This document shows positions 1 through 12,600 of a DNA stretch of 64,000 nt, piece after piece; positions within the stretch are counted from its first letter, which is position 1, and the number at the start of each line of letters is the position of its first letter. The stretch covers positions 66,495,155-66,559,154 of the forward strand of contig JBAIZL010000005.1 in the NCBI GenBank assembly GCA_036971475.1. The letters run 5' to 3'. The translations under genes were made by a program, and so were the position numbers. This stretch comes from Prosapia bicincta (lineage: Eukaryota; Arthropoda; Insecta; Hemiptera; Cercopidae). Under the pieces are notes generated by a model, which searched no databases, was not told the DNA's origin, and saw nothing but the letters and a program-made list of their open reading frames with translations.

Positions 1-10
1 AATTTTAATT

Positions 11-65
11 GTTTAATATTCCTGATGATGTTGGTACTTTTAGCCAACGAAAAGCTTTGAATTGT
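11..65 (+). ncRNA. Hammerhead-ribozyme-like motif, Penelope family A terminus
   Basis: The core CTGATGA is at 22-28, followed by one unpaired T. Stem II is GTTGG (30-34) with CCAAC (44-48). GAAA is at 49-52 and self-complementary AAGCTT at 52-57. The predicted cleavage would follow T58, and GAAT (59-62) pairs with ATTC (18-21) as stem I. All invariant core bases are present. Hammerheads with a very short stem III, thought to act as dimers, are known from Penelope terminal repeats. Activity here is inferred. Confidence 0.7.
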
Positions 66-108
66 AAATTCAATTATAATCGTGTATTTGTATTTTGTCA
101 TAGTTCTA

Positions 109-133
109 TATATATATATATATATATATATAT
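109..133. repeat. (TA)n microsatellite at Penelope terminus
   Basis: A short TA run directly follows the conserved terminal-repeat sequence. The same junction recurs at 22578-22629, 21369-21412, 9015 and 31665, so TA tracts mark the outer edge of this element family. Confidence 0.8.
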
Positions 134-139
134 TGAAAT

Positions 140-2345
140 AAGCGACACTAGTTTATTCTGCAATGCAAACGTTTTTTTATGTATATCGTTTTACCAATCT
201 TAATAAACTTTTGGTCCCGTTTAAAATAAAGAGAGCCTCCAGAATCAAAGGTTTGTAGCTGCTTGCAGACGCTTTCAGAAACAAAAGAGTAATAAAATGA
301 AATAAACAAACGTAATGATGACGAAAATATTCTATCATCACTGTCTTCCCTAGAAAATCTCCGTCACCCGTAACACAGAATATTAAAACCAATATTACCT
401 TAATTATATGTTTATCTGAAGTCGCATTGTCGATTAATACTGGAGAAAGTTTCTCCTACTACAACTTCAAAATAGTTACAGATCACACACAACATTGAAC
501 AAACCTAATAACCACGTCGCAATCAGTTCTCCTTTACGTGCATTAACATTAGAGACAGTTTCTTGTAGTTATGTCTTTATTATTTTTATAAGAAAAGAAT
601 CTGTTACTACTTTATTTCTATTATGATTTAGCTACACATTTTACTAAGATATGTTTATGACATTTTCTAATGGATAATCAAATAATTAATAAATTCTTTT
701 ATAATTAGGAACACTTTTCAAATACTGTGCTGTAGAAATGCCTAGAGGCTACAACTGATATAATTATCACGTTTCCGTTAAACTACAACACTTAGAACGT
801 GTGACAGCTGTGTAATGATTGTCTAAGAATCGGAATCATGTCAATAAACTAATTTCATCCAACCTCACTGAATATTCGATCGGTTGCAATCCCCTCACTT
901 AGTCTACCCATGTTTAGTTTACTCCTCTTGATTTGACATTACTTTAGGTCAAATTTTTAATAAAAATTACAAAAAACAAACAAGAACAACAAAGTGAAAG
1001 CTGTTGGGTCTTATGAAATACTTGAGAGGCAAATTACGGCATGAGGGCTGAATTGACAATATGATTCCCTAACGTGGGCACCAGTACACAGGTTTCATTG
1101 ATGAAGGTCATCCGAAATTTTTCAAATATAAAAAGCATATATATTTTTAATACGAAAAAAATAATTTCTCGGTTCATTCAATTTAATCTTTACTCATATA
1201 GACTCCAACAGGAACATAGAATAACGAATTTCATATGTTTTTTTTTAATGAGGTTGAGTGTAACTATATTACTATCAATAAGTAATAAGGTTATGATGTC
1301 GCTTGAGGGTGTAGCCTGATTAACCAATTTATATCATTTTTGTAAACACCCAGTTACAAAAACGTTTACGTAAATCCTTTTCGATGCATCATTCTGACAC
1401 AAATAGTTTGGAAGCCATGTTGTTGTTAAAATAAGAGTAGAACAAGGTTCACAATTCGTGAACAAGTTCCCGACACATAGCATTTGTTTTCAATCCATCT
1501 TCGTTAGAAGGGGTATGGTTTTACTTGAAAAAAACTAAATATCGAAATTTGCAGTAAATATTTAAATCAGTATTTATAAGCGAGTAAAAGGTTCAGTTTT
1601 ATAAGATAACATATATTATTTTTATTAATCCCTTTTACAATATATATTTTTTATATGTATTATTAAACATGTATTATTTTATAACGTGTCTCTAGCTACT
1701 ATTTATGTATCGTAAAGTATGTTTTATTTTTCGTTCTAATCATCTTTATAAGTGTTTATATTTCTTCGTATCTATTAACTGAATTCGAAAATAAATTAAA
1801 AAATATTATTTAATAACTACTAAAACATTTATTACGATTCAATTACTTCATTTAAACTACTTTTCTCGTTAATTAATGAAACAAAATTTCTCGTTATAAA
1901 AAAACGAAACCCTGTAAGTACAAATATCCATTATTGTGTCATGACAGTTTAATGTAAATCTGCAGCTCAGTTGGGGACGCCGCAACACCCAGCCAGACAA
2001 CGTGTCGACATCATCTGACGGAGATAATTGCTGTTAGAAATGATTGCTTGCTACGTTGCCAAGCCGTAGGAACGTAATTAATATGACATAGCAATATGTA
2101 TCAAGTAGAGGGACAATTTGCTCCTTAACAGGTGTTTTGTCACATTACTGCTAGTATTAAGAGTGTTTTAATGCTTTTGTTTTCATATCCTCCTGAACCG
2201 AAAATAGATTATGTAAATCGTGTGTGTATCGAACTGAACGGATTTTTTTAATACTTCATAGGTTTTGTTCCTTCTACAAAGATTTATTGAGAGTTATATA
2301 AAATACGTTTCTCCTGTACTGAAGTGTTAAAAAAATACTACTCAC
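140..2345. other. Anonymous AT-rich DNA, no gene seen
   Basis: Only short ORFs occur, with no recognisable domain. The stretch is repeated almost unchanged at 22640-24875. It includes a small island of higher GC near 1960-2090. Nothing else is supported. Confidence 0.6.
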
Positions 2346-2349
2346 ACAG

Positions 2350-3600
2350 ATCAACAAGCATTTACACATACAGAAGGAACATACTGAGGCCAGAGCAGTT
2401 TTTGCTTCAGGACAAAACTTTCAACCACCAATCAGCTGACTTGAATAGCTTGTAGCTAGGGGGTTCAATACAAACCGCTCAACCGAAGTCGTATTCCAAA
2501 ACGTAGAAAGGCCTTTCACAGAGTCTCGCGTGACACGCTTATGGATAATCTACGATACTACGGCTTTCCAAACTGGTTAATACATTTGAGTTACTTGGCC
2601 AATTTAGGTTTGATGTCACCAATTAAAAGCTACAATGTGACGAATACAAGCTGGAATCTCTCAGGGATCAATAATTGACCCCGTACCCCGACATCTACAT
2701 GAACGACATAACTACAACACCCAACACTTGAATTGCTATATTTGGAGAAGACACCGCGTTATCCATTCGGTCCTGGAAACCACAACTAATACATTCCAGA
2801 CTCCAGGAACACATAACAACATTAGAATCCTGGCTGAGCCACTAGAGAGCGAGAATGAATGTGGCCAAGTGTTCTGACAAATGCAAATGCAATTCTGACA
2901 AATCCTCTCCAAATGCAATAGTATACACTTGACACGAAACTAAAACGTTTAGGCGAGGACATCCACTGGCGAAAACAAGTCAGGTACCTTAGTGACAATC
3001 TTTTCAGGGCCCCAACAGGAAACCTTCACATTACATACACTTTGAAAAGAGCAATGATCATACTGCTACTACTGAATCCTATGCTTAATGGAACGAGCTC
3101 GCTGTAGTATGGGTGGGCCACAACAATATACGTAAGTATGATACGTACGCTTGGTCCACCTACGCTTCACCCGTTTGGGACTATGAAGGTAATACACGTA
3201 CATGGAGACTACCGTTACTACGCTACAATGTTCTGAGAATAGTTACGAAGAAGATAACAACTTTTTGAAATTGCTTTTCATTAAACAATGCTTTCGACAC
3301 TTAGCAACTTTGTTCTTGAAACAAATCTACGCACAGACTACTTCAACACTAATATCCAAACTAGATAGAGAGGACGCAACACATGACAAGCACAGAAAGC
3401 CGTTGTCTCATCTGTCTGATCAGTTCGTTCCATTCACACTACCACAGTGCAGGGCATTAACTACCTACTTTGTTTCATGTGAAGCGGATACACATCCCAA
3501 GGGATACAGTCTGCTCCAACAGAACGTGTTACTCGATCTGACATCCGCATTTCATTTTCTAATAGAACGTAATAGAAGAATTATATGACACTCACACTAC
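2350..3600 (+). pseudogene. Degenerate Jockey-like LINE reverse-transcriptase fragment
   Basis: Reading all plus frames gives successive pieces of a non-LTR RT. Around 2385-2440 there is a PEQFxFR-like block. Around 2500-2600 comes a degraded palm region (AFHRVSRDTLMDNL, YGFPNWLIHLSYL). Near 2740 the FADDTAL box appears as FGEDTAL, so a catalytic aspartate is lost. Near 3150-3200 is a TYASPVWDYEG-like segment of the ORF2 C-terminal half. The pieces are in different frames and separated by stops. The longest open piece, 3202-3588, is the tail of this relic and not a host gene. The duplicated copy is at 24880-26255. The 5' two thirds of the LINE are missing. Confidence 0.75.
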
Positions 3601-3604
3601 AACC

Positions 3605-5440
3605 TCACTAACAAGGTATTTGTAACGCAATATCACTCCTTATTCTATAGTTTAGGGTTAACATAACTCCCAGGGCTCCTGGATGATCAATTGCAGAATA
3701 TTTTCTGTCTGGGTTTCTTTTTTAACAAGTTTTTTCCATCGCTCTGTCACACGACACTTAACGTACTTTTTCATCTCAATATGAATCCTGAATTCCTATG
3801 GTAATAGCTCTCTGTAGCATAATAGCTGTTAGTATATGTACAGTAATTCGGAATTCCTCAACCGCTCGATATGTTAGTCAGAGCTCGCCAAAGAATCGCT
3901 GCCACGGAGGCGGGCAGGTTCTGGAGGCCCAGACCCAGGTTGAAACAATAGTTCTCAGTTCATTTCTAATCCTCTGATGGTGCTATCTGCGTTGGCGTAA
4001 TGTATTTAGCTCGTGTAACTATTTTGTAGCAAGGGTTTATAGGTGTTTATTAATTGTAATTTCGCTTCTATGCTACTAATTGTTTATTTGCAGTTTTTTC
4101 GCTTACCTTATTCAAATTTTCCAAATTGTTATTTGATCTAGTTGGTGGTATCTTTCTACACTTTTTGTTTTCTCATCGTTTGAATTATTTAATAATTACA
4201 GTAACAGCAAGTTTCCCAAGTCGGCAATTTGTGAACTCTCACCACATTCTTCTTTGCGCTATTTACTTTAGCGTTACTTTATGGTCATTCATTCTTCTTT
4301 TATTTGTTTCTTGTAGCTTTATTAGAGGTTTGTTTTTTATTATTTTTTAACATTACATTATCATTGCTGAACTGTTAGTGTTAATATCTGCCTACATGTG
4401 TGTGTTCATGGATAGAAGAGTTTTGTTCTGAGTATATTCTGCTCAATTAATAAATAATTTATATGTTTTCATAGCCACTGTTCGTATTATTGCCATTAGA
4501 TTCAATACGATAAATTGTTACTAATAACAAGATATAATAATATATTCATATAATATTCTTACAGACAACTGTAGTATAAGAGTATAAGAGGTAAATACTG
4601 TGTGTAGTGTTTAATAGATTTATTTGTTTAACAACCTTTTTTGAAATCAAACTTTATTAAATTTTTATATTTTTCTTGTATCGTTTCGTGTAGAGATATA
4701 TCTTTATTTTTCCGCCCTGATATGCGAAAGTGTTTACATGTTTGAAATCCAAGAGGCCGCGGTCAACGATCGTCTCATAGCTACAGACGCTTTACAACTC
4801 TTACAAAACATCTGAAATTGATTCGTCTGCGAACGAAGGCTTTGTGTTGCGTTGTAGCCATGATGCTTGATTACCTTGTTTTCCAAGTAGACTTGCCTTC
4901 TTGAATAGAAAGCGCCAATGAATATTTTATCCTAAAGCAAACACATCGACGCATTCAATAACAAAGTGAGAGCTTGTTTATTATTTCTACTGAAGAGAGA
5001 TGAAGTGATATTTGTGTTGGAAATTTCACTGCTCATATGATTGGGAGAAATGTATTCACTTAAAACTCTTATACTTATTATTCCTTATAGTAAAATCTAG
5101 GTTCCAAAGGTTTTGGTATCTAGTTCGCTCACTCAACAGCAAATGAAGTTTCTAAAATTATCTTTGCCAATGAATAGGTCTCAGTAAAATTAAACTGTTT
5201 AAGATTAAAGCTTTTTTAAAAAATACCATTGAAGAAAGGAATACAATAAAAGTTAGAAATACCAATAAAATATTTATGTATAGTATTGTAAAGTAAAACA
5301 TAAGGAGACACCATGTTTATTATTTATTTAACTAAATGTTTTACGGTTTAAATAAATATGACAAAGATTTTCTTTACTTTTGGCTATACAATAATTATCT
5401 TGAATTTTGTAGTCCATTACGTTCGGTGAATCTTGTTAAT
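3605..5440. other. Anonymous AT-rich DNA within the duplication
   Basis: No domain-bearing ORF is visible. A moderately GC-rich patch near 3860-4000 could be the remains of another element. The counterpart is 26260-28090. Confidence 0.5.
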
Positions 5441-5494
5441 CACTTAAACAATAGTTTATGATTATCCGAACTTTAAATTTAGTAAATTTGTTAA

Positions 5495-5560
5495 AACGTA
5501 CTGAGACAGAACGTTTTCGATCGCTATGTGCCGATCTTCATCAGTGTCTTCTGCTTGGAG
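5495..5560 (-). ncRNA. Hammerhead-like motif, family B, inverted arm
   Basis: On the minus strand CTGATGA lies at 5544-5538, followed by one extra A. A GATCG/CGATC stem II comes next, then GAAA and self-complementary AACGTT with C at the predicted cleavage position. It is the mirror of the motif at 6398-6455, and stem II is fully paired here. Confidence 0.7.
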
Positions 5561-5684
5561 ATGTTGGGTCAAGCGGTGACGGTTTTAAAGGTAGGTTTTC
5601 GATAGTATCGAAGAGTATGTGCGATTTGTATTGTGTTTGTTCGTTTAATATGTTTGTACTTTGTGTTTAGTGTGTCTGTAAATT

Positions 5685-5880
5685 TCATATTGTTCTAGTG
5701 TGTTGAGATGTGGTCCTTTTTTTATTGATGTGTAGGATTTCTAGGTTATGGTAAATGTCTGTGTATTTGTGTCCTGTATCTTTTATGTGGTTGTAAAATG
5801 TTGAGTTGGTGTTCTGTTTGTGTTCCTCGACTCTTTGTTTAAAGCTGCGACCTGTTTGTCCAATGTAGAAAATTAACACT
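5685..5880 (-). pseudogene. GIY-YIG endonuclease fragment of a PLE, inverted arm
   Basis: The minus frame reads FYIGQTGRSFKQRVEEHKQN followed by a conserved NSTFYNHIKDTGHKYTDIYHN segment. This is the typical C-terminal endonuclease of Penelope-like elements, which nicks DNA to start target-primed reverse transcription. It lacks the upstream Cys pair and any RT. Confidence 0.8.
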
Positions 5881-6059
5881 ACAGACAGGGAAAACCGATA
5901 CATCATATTACCATTCATAAACAAAACAACAAACAAAATAGCCCGCAAATTTCAAAAAATAGGATACAAAATAGCATACAAAACTAATAACAAGTTACAA
6001 TACAAAAAACAACACAACACCAACAACAAGGATAAACTACAAGCCCAGGCGTATAAAAA

Positions 6060-6265
6060 CTGAACTGCGACGAATGTAACAAATTCTACATTGGACAAAC
6101 AGGTCGCAGCTTTAAACAAAGAGTCGAGAAACACAAAAAGAACACCAACTCAACATTTTACAACCACATAAAAGATACAGGACACAAATACACAGACATT
6201 TACCATAACCTAGAAATCCTATACATCAACAAAAAAGGACCACGTCTCAACACACTAGAATAATA
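6060..6265 (+). pseudogene. GIY-YIG endonuclease fragment of a PLE, plus arm
   Basis: The frame begins NCDECNKFYIGQTGRSFKQR and continues to the ILYINKKGPRLNTLE region, with the CxxC pair that precedes the GIY-YIG-like YIG in Penelope endonucleases. It is preceded by linker sequence (about 5890-6050) interrupted by stops. No RT is attached, so this is a 5'-truncated copy. Confidence 0.8.
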
Positions 6266-6397
6266 TGAAATTTACAGACACACAAAAACACAAAGTACAA
6301 ACATATTAAACGAACAAACACAATACAAATCACACATACTCTTCGATACTATCGAAAACCTACCTTTAAAACCGTCACCGCTTGACCCAACATCTCA

Positions 6398-6455
6398 AAG
6401 CAGAAGGCACTGATGAAGATCGGCACATAGTGATCGAAAACGTTCTGTCTCAGTA
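6398..6455 (+). ncRNA. Hammerhead-like motif, family B
   Basis: CTGATGA is at 6410-6416, with one unpaired A at 6417. Stem II is GATC 6418-6421 with GATC 6432-6435, plus a G-T pair. GAAA is at 6436-6439 and AACGTT at 6439-6444, with C6445 at the cleavage position. Stem I is 5 bp (TGTCT 6446-6450 with 6405-6409, one wobble). All core positions are present. Confidence 0.75.
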
Positions 6456-6504
6456 AGTTTTAACAAATTTACTAAATTCAAAGTTCGGATAGTCATAAAC
6501 TATT

Positions 6505-8219
6505 GTTTAAGTGATTAATAAATATCTGTTAAAATGTAAGGCATTTAGTTTAGGAAATGTGGATAAAAGGTCTTTGTAATTAGAAAGGAAATTCTTTTTC
6601 TTAAAAGTTTAGAATTTATAGATTATCTGAAGCAACCAATTTTTTATATTAATCCCATTATCTTGCCCCTAACTTTTGTCACGATAGTTTGTAATGCCTC
6701 TTGCATAAAAACCAAATGTCAAAATTATTTTGTGAAGAGAGGCAACGCTGAGTTTAACCTTAGTACTAAACACGGTGTAAAACATTGTTGAGACAAATAT
6801 CATATAGATAGTCACAATCAAGTTTGCTAGCTTGTACAGGTATAGAAGACTGCTAATAAAGAATAATTTACTTCAACAAATATGTTGAAATAGAATAGAA
6901 AGGGAAGTTGTTACAAGTATAAAGTCATATAGACTTTGTATCATGCCTTTTGGTTTCCATTGTAAAACCAAATTTATATTATTCTGTTAATGAATTGGCT
7001 AAATCCCAAAACATTGAAGGAAGTAAAGGATAACGTCCATGAATGGAAGATTAGGATTCGTCAGGTAACTCCGTCTAAACTCATGGATACTTGGTATGAC
7101 CGGAAATTAACACTTCAGAAGCTGCAACCACAATACAGTATACGAAGAATACAAAAATGGCCCTAAGAAAATATATCTTCGCGCAAGTGAACAAACTTTT
7201 AAACGTAAATAAATCAGCATTTGAACGTTTCAAATGTTTACTAAGGTTTGCAAATATGTTAAAACCTTTACTTTTTTACATAAATAAGCCATTTTGTAAT
7301 CAATATATAATAAAGTTTTTATATCGTTTATATATAATTATATATTTATATATAAATCGTTTACATAATAACGATTTTTAAAATGTTTATTTTCCAATTA
7401 AAACGTATATTAATCTAAAACAATAAGTTGTCTTGTAGGTAAAATACTGTAAAAATATTGTTTTTATATTATTTATTGCAAGAATAATTCAAATAATATG
7501 TTAATGGCCCAAATATATCTTTTACATAACCTAAAGTAATTTAAACTTTTTAAATACGTAAAACAATTTATTAATTAGAATTTCCAAAATCGTTTCAAAG
7601 TACACGAACACACGAAACATACTCAAGATAAATAACGAGCAATAAAGGATTTGTAAGTATTCTTATCAATCTAAACCAAGTAACGTCATTGCACTGGCTT
7701 TAGTTAATATTTTTGATAGATTGTGAACCGCCAGACTCGCTGGGACAGAATAGATCTCCATTATTAGACTAATATAAAGCCAATCGTTTAATATCCTCTG
7801 TAAATATTCAATGAGGCAACATTTTATCAAGATAAAATGACGCGGCCGGAGTATTTAAATGTGAACGAAATCCAATAATAGCGGCATTACGTCCAGAGTT
7901 ATTTGAATAAGGGCATTAATGCGTCACGAACTGTGATTATCTGCGCGCTCTGCTTTGGACGCACTAACACGATGGCTTCAAAAACACTCAGCAATTTTAT
8001 AATACCAGGATTCAGATTGTAGTATTTTATTATACCTATTTTGATTGTTTTTCTAAATTTAATTTTCCATTCACATAGTCTCCACTTTTGATCCCGTGGG
8101 ATAATACCTCCCGATTAGCTTAGAAATTTTTTTTTATTTTTCTCTTTAGCTATAACAATCACATTCTTTAAAACCAATTAAATATATTACAATATTACCT
8201 GAACTAATATTATTTTGGA

Positions 8220-8277
<58 letters not shown>

Positions 8278-8590
8278 TAATATTTTGATTTATCATGGGT
8301 ATCAAATACATTTATTAAAATATTTTGTACCAATTAACTGAATAGAAATGACCACTTTGAATAAATTACCATAATATTGCATTTGTATCTCTTTTATTTT
8401 GGTATAAATGTTATTTTTGTATCAACCCCATTGCTTCCAAGGAATATTGGCTGACCCGATTATTTCTAATTGGCTACACTAGTTGCACATCACATCCTGA
8501 CTTATTTTCGGACCGTGATAAATTTATTTTAAAAAAGGCAGATGTATCTCGCCTCCCTTAGTAACAGTAAATAAGCACTTCTCCTTTTCA
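6505..8590. other. Anonymous AT-rich DNA within the duplication
   Basis: No supported gene. It holds a perfect (TA)n at 8222-8274 that is almost absent in the right copy (30882). A GC-richer patch at 7725-7980 is well conserved between the two copies, but no coding pattern is evident. Confidence 0.5.
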
Positions 8591-8883
8591 AGAGTTTAAA
8601 CTACTTTTTTTCAAATACACGAGGATATAGACGAATGGAGAGCCAGAATGTGGAAATATTCAGTTCTTTTAATATTTTGTTCTGAAAAAACTGAAAACAC
8701 ATTTTAGAAACAAGATTTTTAAACATATTCTTTAAACAGTGTATGTATTCAAATACAGTTACAATATTTCCATAAACCCTAATATAGTAGCATTTGAGTT
8801 CTTCCATTCCATTTAATCTGGTGTAATCTAAACTATGAGTATTAAATATAATATATTTATTTATTTATAACTATAAGTCAATT

Positions 8884-8940
8884 GTTTAATATTCCTGATG
8901 ATGTTGGTACTGTTTGCCAACGAAAAGCTTTGTATTGTAA
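8884..8940 (+). ncRNA. Hammerhead-like motif in tandem unit 1
   Basis: CTGATGA is at 8895-8901, with one extra T. Stem II is GTTGGTA 8903-8909 with TGCCAAC 8915-8921 (7 bp, one wobble). GAAA is at 8922-8925 and AAGCTT at 8925-8930. Stem I is weaker than in the copy at position 11 because of one T-T mismatch. Confidence 0.65.
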
Positions 8941-9010
8941 ATTCAATAATAATATAATTCTTGTATTTGTATTTTGACTTAGTTCTTTATTAATACACAA
9001 GAATACATTG

Positions 9011-9045
<35 letters not shown>

Positions 9046-9449
9046 CATAAATATATATGGGTGTGTGTGTCTGTGTGTATGTATGTAGGTATATCACACC
9101 TATTTATAGCCTTAACAATTTCTAAACATGACACGGCGCAGGGTAGGCAATGTATCATCTTCATTGGAAGAGAACCCTAAAATATAAATATAAAGACGAA
9201 TCGAGAGCCAGAATGTGGAAAGATTCAGTAGTTTTGTTATTTTGTTCTGAAAAAAACTGAAAACACATTTTGGAAACAAGTTTTTTTATCGTGTTCTTTA
9301 AATAGTGTATGCATTCAAATACAGTTACAATATTTCCATAAACTCTAATGTAGTAGCATTTGAGTTCTTTCATTCTATTTAATCTGGTGTAATCTAAATT
9401 ATGCATATTAATTATAATATATTTATTTATTTATAACTATAAGTCAATT

Positions 9450-9506
9450 GTTTAATATTCCTGATGATGTTGGTACTGTTTGCCAACGAAAAGCTTTGTA
9501 TTGTAA
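9450..9506 (+). ncRNA. Hammerhead-like motif in tandem unit 2
   Basis: CTGATGA is at 9461-9467, with the same stem II, GAAA and AAGCTT as unit 1. Confidence 0.65.
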
Positions 9507-9633
9507 ATTCAATAATAATATTATTCTTGTATTTGTATGTTGACTTAGTTCTTTATTAATACACAAGAATACATTGCGATATATATATATATATAAATAC
9601 CCATAAATATATATGGGTGTGTGTGTCTGTGTG

Positions 9634-12600
9634 TTGCAACGGACCAGGCCAGCACCTACGCGCGGCACCGTGCCATCAACCCCACCGTCGACCAGCACGC
9701 GCGCGCAAGCCCGCCCACCAACGCCCGTTGCAGAGCAAGAATTTTGAAACGAGCCGCTCGCAGCAGAAACCACGAACGCTGTGCAATGCTCGCCAAAATC
9801 TGCCAGAGAACAAGTCACTGGACTTAAAAAAGAAAAAACCTAACTTGCTGCGGATTCTACCCTTAACGGGTAAGTCGTCCCGGGGGATGGGTTCTTTTGA
9901 AAGACATCTAAACGGCGAAATGACCATATCAACTGTAGGAGAGTGTAAGAAACTTGTTTAAAATAATACTCAGTTTGTTTGCAAGTTAGTTAAAAAATAT
10001 TTATTTTTTAATTTTAAAAATTTAAAATTTAATATTACAATGCACAGTCTGCAATTTTTTTTTTTTTTGACAAAAAACAAAATACCCTTTGTGTTGGTTC
10101 TTAACACAGTTAAGAAACCAACTCTGCTTATTTTAGTTGACATTTAAATTTAAATTAAGAATTTACGATTTTAATTTTCTTTCATTCAGAGTATGCCAAA
10201 TCGTAAAACTTCGCTCTACTTGACGGTCAATCTTACTTGTCGGAAATATAACCCTTTACAACTTGTCATAATTTTATTTCATTATCCCAGGTTCTCAACC
10301 TTGCGATTTTAAACGTCAATATATGGTTTTGTTTACTTAACTTTTTACTGAAAATTTTAATTGTTACAAATTACAAATATTCGTTGATTCAAGCAAAGCC
10401 TTACTTTTCAACACACTCCGAAAGATCCCTACTTTTCACATTTTGTTCAATTTATTTAAACTTTCTAAACACACTACTTTATTTATGGCCATATTTTACA
10501 TAGCCATTTAAATGATATAATTTTTTCTATATCTTTATCAATTTAAAATGAGCAATTTAAAATTCAAATTCTATTTACTTTAGCAGGTAAAATTTCAATC
10601 AATTTTACCAAACAACCTAAAAGCAATTTCATAAAACATATCAAATTATATAAAAACCAATTATGAAGTACATACTGAAACAAAAATTACATATAAAACA
10701 TATAGCCATATCTCCTACAAGATTATCAAAATATTTACTGAACATCAAATCATAATTTATAAAAATTGTTAAAACATCTGCTGAATAAATTCAAACACCT
10801 TCCCATAGTGAAATTATAATATTTAAATACATATTTTAATAAAAATGTTTACTGAAACATATTTAAAACCTTTTTCAAACATATCTTCACTCATTTACAA
10901 AATCTACAAATTCATTTATATTCCTTTAACCCTTTGATTAGAAAATATTTAACCCTTTGATTACTCTTTGATTAACCCTTTCGGCATGAAAATTCACATA
11001 ATGAAATTTACTTATATTTATTAAAACCTAGTTACACCCTTTTGAACTGATCCTTGATCATTTACAAAGAAATTTACAAATTTTAAAATTTATTTAACCC
11101 TTTTTATATAAAATAAAAAACCCTTTAGTTATCATTTGGTTAACCCTTTCTTCATTAAAATTTTAAATACTGAAGTTGTGTTTACAACTTATTTAATCAT
11201 AGTTAAAACCTTTTAATGTAAAATATGTAACCCTTTGGTTATCATTTGAATTAACCCTTTCTTCATGACAATTATGCATACTGAAGTTTAATTAAAATTT
11301 ATTTAAAATTTATCAATGCAATTTCTGAAGGAAATTGCTATTTAATGAATTTTTAGTAACCTTTGCTAAATGGCTACAAGCCCATTTGCCTTTATTATAG
11401 AACTTACATTTTTTAAACCAATTTGCAAAGATTTCAATTTTCTTTCTAAGTTACTCTACCACCAAGATATTATTTTAAATACACATAAATCATGAAATAA
11501 ACAATATATATATACTTATAATTCAAAAAAGAAAACTTATATTAACATATTAATTTGGTTAGCTAGACCCACTTACAAATTTAAAATCTCTTGTTTAACT
11601 TAACCCTTTTATTGTACCTTTTAAAAATTTAAAATCTACCCATATTAAAATCATTTCCCTTTATTCTTACTCAAACCTTGGTTTGATTCAATTTATTTTA
11701 TACACATATATAATTTCACCCTTTTCTAACTAAAATCAAAGGTTTACATTAAAAAGCTTCAATTTGTTAGAACCCTTGTTTATTTTAAATGAAAACAATT
11801 TATGTCAATTTGTTTCATATGGAAAAAATGTCGTAATGACTCCTTCTAAATAAAATACCAATTTAGTTTAATTTAATTATATGAAGTAACACTCCTGTTT
11901 ATAGGAGTACCTGAAACTAAAGCATAGCCTTCCAATCAGCTGTTGTAAACAATGGCCTTTTGTCCGCCATCTTGGATATTTACTTTTAGCAATTTATATT
12001 TAACTTTATTTCAACACATCTTTTATTTAAATTCTTTACATCTTCATAAGATTTTAAACTCTTTAATTAATTTATATCCCTTTATCTGATTTGTTTATTT
12101 AAAACCCTTTCCCTTTACATAAGTTCTAATCTAAAATTTCTATTTCCCTTTCATTTATGAAATCAACATAATTTCTGCATTTATGGCATCGCCATCTTGA
12201 AACCCCCCACTCTTTAAAACAAAGCCACCAGCATTTACTTGTAAAATTTAAAGTTTACTGTTAATGATTTGAAAATTTATTTAAATTTTATAACATTTTC
12301 CCAATTTAGAAAAAATTCTTCAAATTAAAATTTTAATTTGCAAAGGGAAAACAATTTAGATCTGACCTGATTCCACACAAAGCATGGCTTGCCTTTCTTC
12401 TCCCTCTCTTCTCCGTCTCTCCCTTTGTTCTCCAACGGGGTGGGGAAAATCCGGCTTGGCTGTTGCTTTGCTTCCACGTAAGAATACTGGGATGACTTCC
12501 CACGCGTTGCCGCCATCTTTGAAATCCTCCATCCCTTTGTGTGTCTGCTAGGCCTCAGGTAGATCAGCTCGCTTCACCCTTTGGTTGAAATCCTTCCATC

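Larger units (their letters stand above)
5440..6500. mobile_element. Palindromic Penelope-like element fragment, family B
   Basis: The plus arm (about 5880-6500) holds the end of a PLE. It has a linker, then the GIY-YIG endonuclease start NCDECNKFYIGQTGRSFKQR from about 6060, the endonuclease tail, and a terminal repeat with a hammerhead-like motif. The minus arm (about 5440-5880) is an inverted copy of only the endonuclease body and terminal repeat; it begins abruptly at the FYIGQTGRS segment. The arms are separated by about 190 bp found only in the plus orientation. The RT is absent. Reading frames are broken in the linker by stops. The same structure is at 28090-29165. Confidence 0.85.
1..9632. 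repeat. Left copy of ~9.6-kb duplicated segment
   Basis: This stretch aligns by eye, end to end and in the same orientation, with 22470-32286. Matching landmarks are the LINE fragment (2350-3600 and 24880-26255), the Penelope palindrome (5440-6500 and 28090-29165) and the hammerhead-bearing tandem array (8600 and 31240 onward). Differences are scattered substitutions, small indels and microsatellite length: a (TA)n at 8222-8274 is only about five units at 30882. The left end is cut by the window inside a Penelope terminal repeat equal to 22470-22630. The right end stops in a TG tract at 9615-9632, where the retrotransposon block begins. Confidence 0.93.
8600..9632. repeat. ~560-bp tandem repeat array with hammerhead motifs (left copy)
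   Basis: Two head-to-tail units are seen, with motif-to-motif spacing of 566 bp (8895 to 9461). Each unit has a segment with ORF-like minus-strand reading, a hammerhead-like core, the Penelope terminal repeat, a (TA)n, an ATATATGGGTGTGTGTG tract and a short GC-containing stretch. The second unit is cut in its TG tract at 9632, where unrelated sequence starts. The array continues to four units in the right copy (31240-33240). Confidence 0.85.

Noticed and set aside
3202..3588. 128-codon ORF (and 159-codon version at 25729-26208) as a host gene
   Set aside because: It is the C-terminal part of a decayed LINE ORF2, in a shifted frame. The longer form only reflects the 35-bp repeat.
9617..9961. 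Overlapping ORFs in the GC-rich patch
   Set aside because: Open in three frames because of GC composition, and they begin in the TG repeat; no domain seen.
12325..12516. 63-codon minus ORF beginning MAATRGKSS as a gene
   Set aside because: The ATG context is reasonable but there is no family match, and it lies in the long non-coding flank of the gypsy block; evidence too weak.
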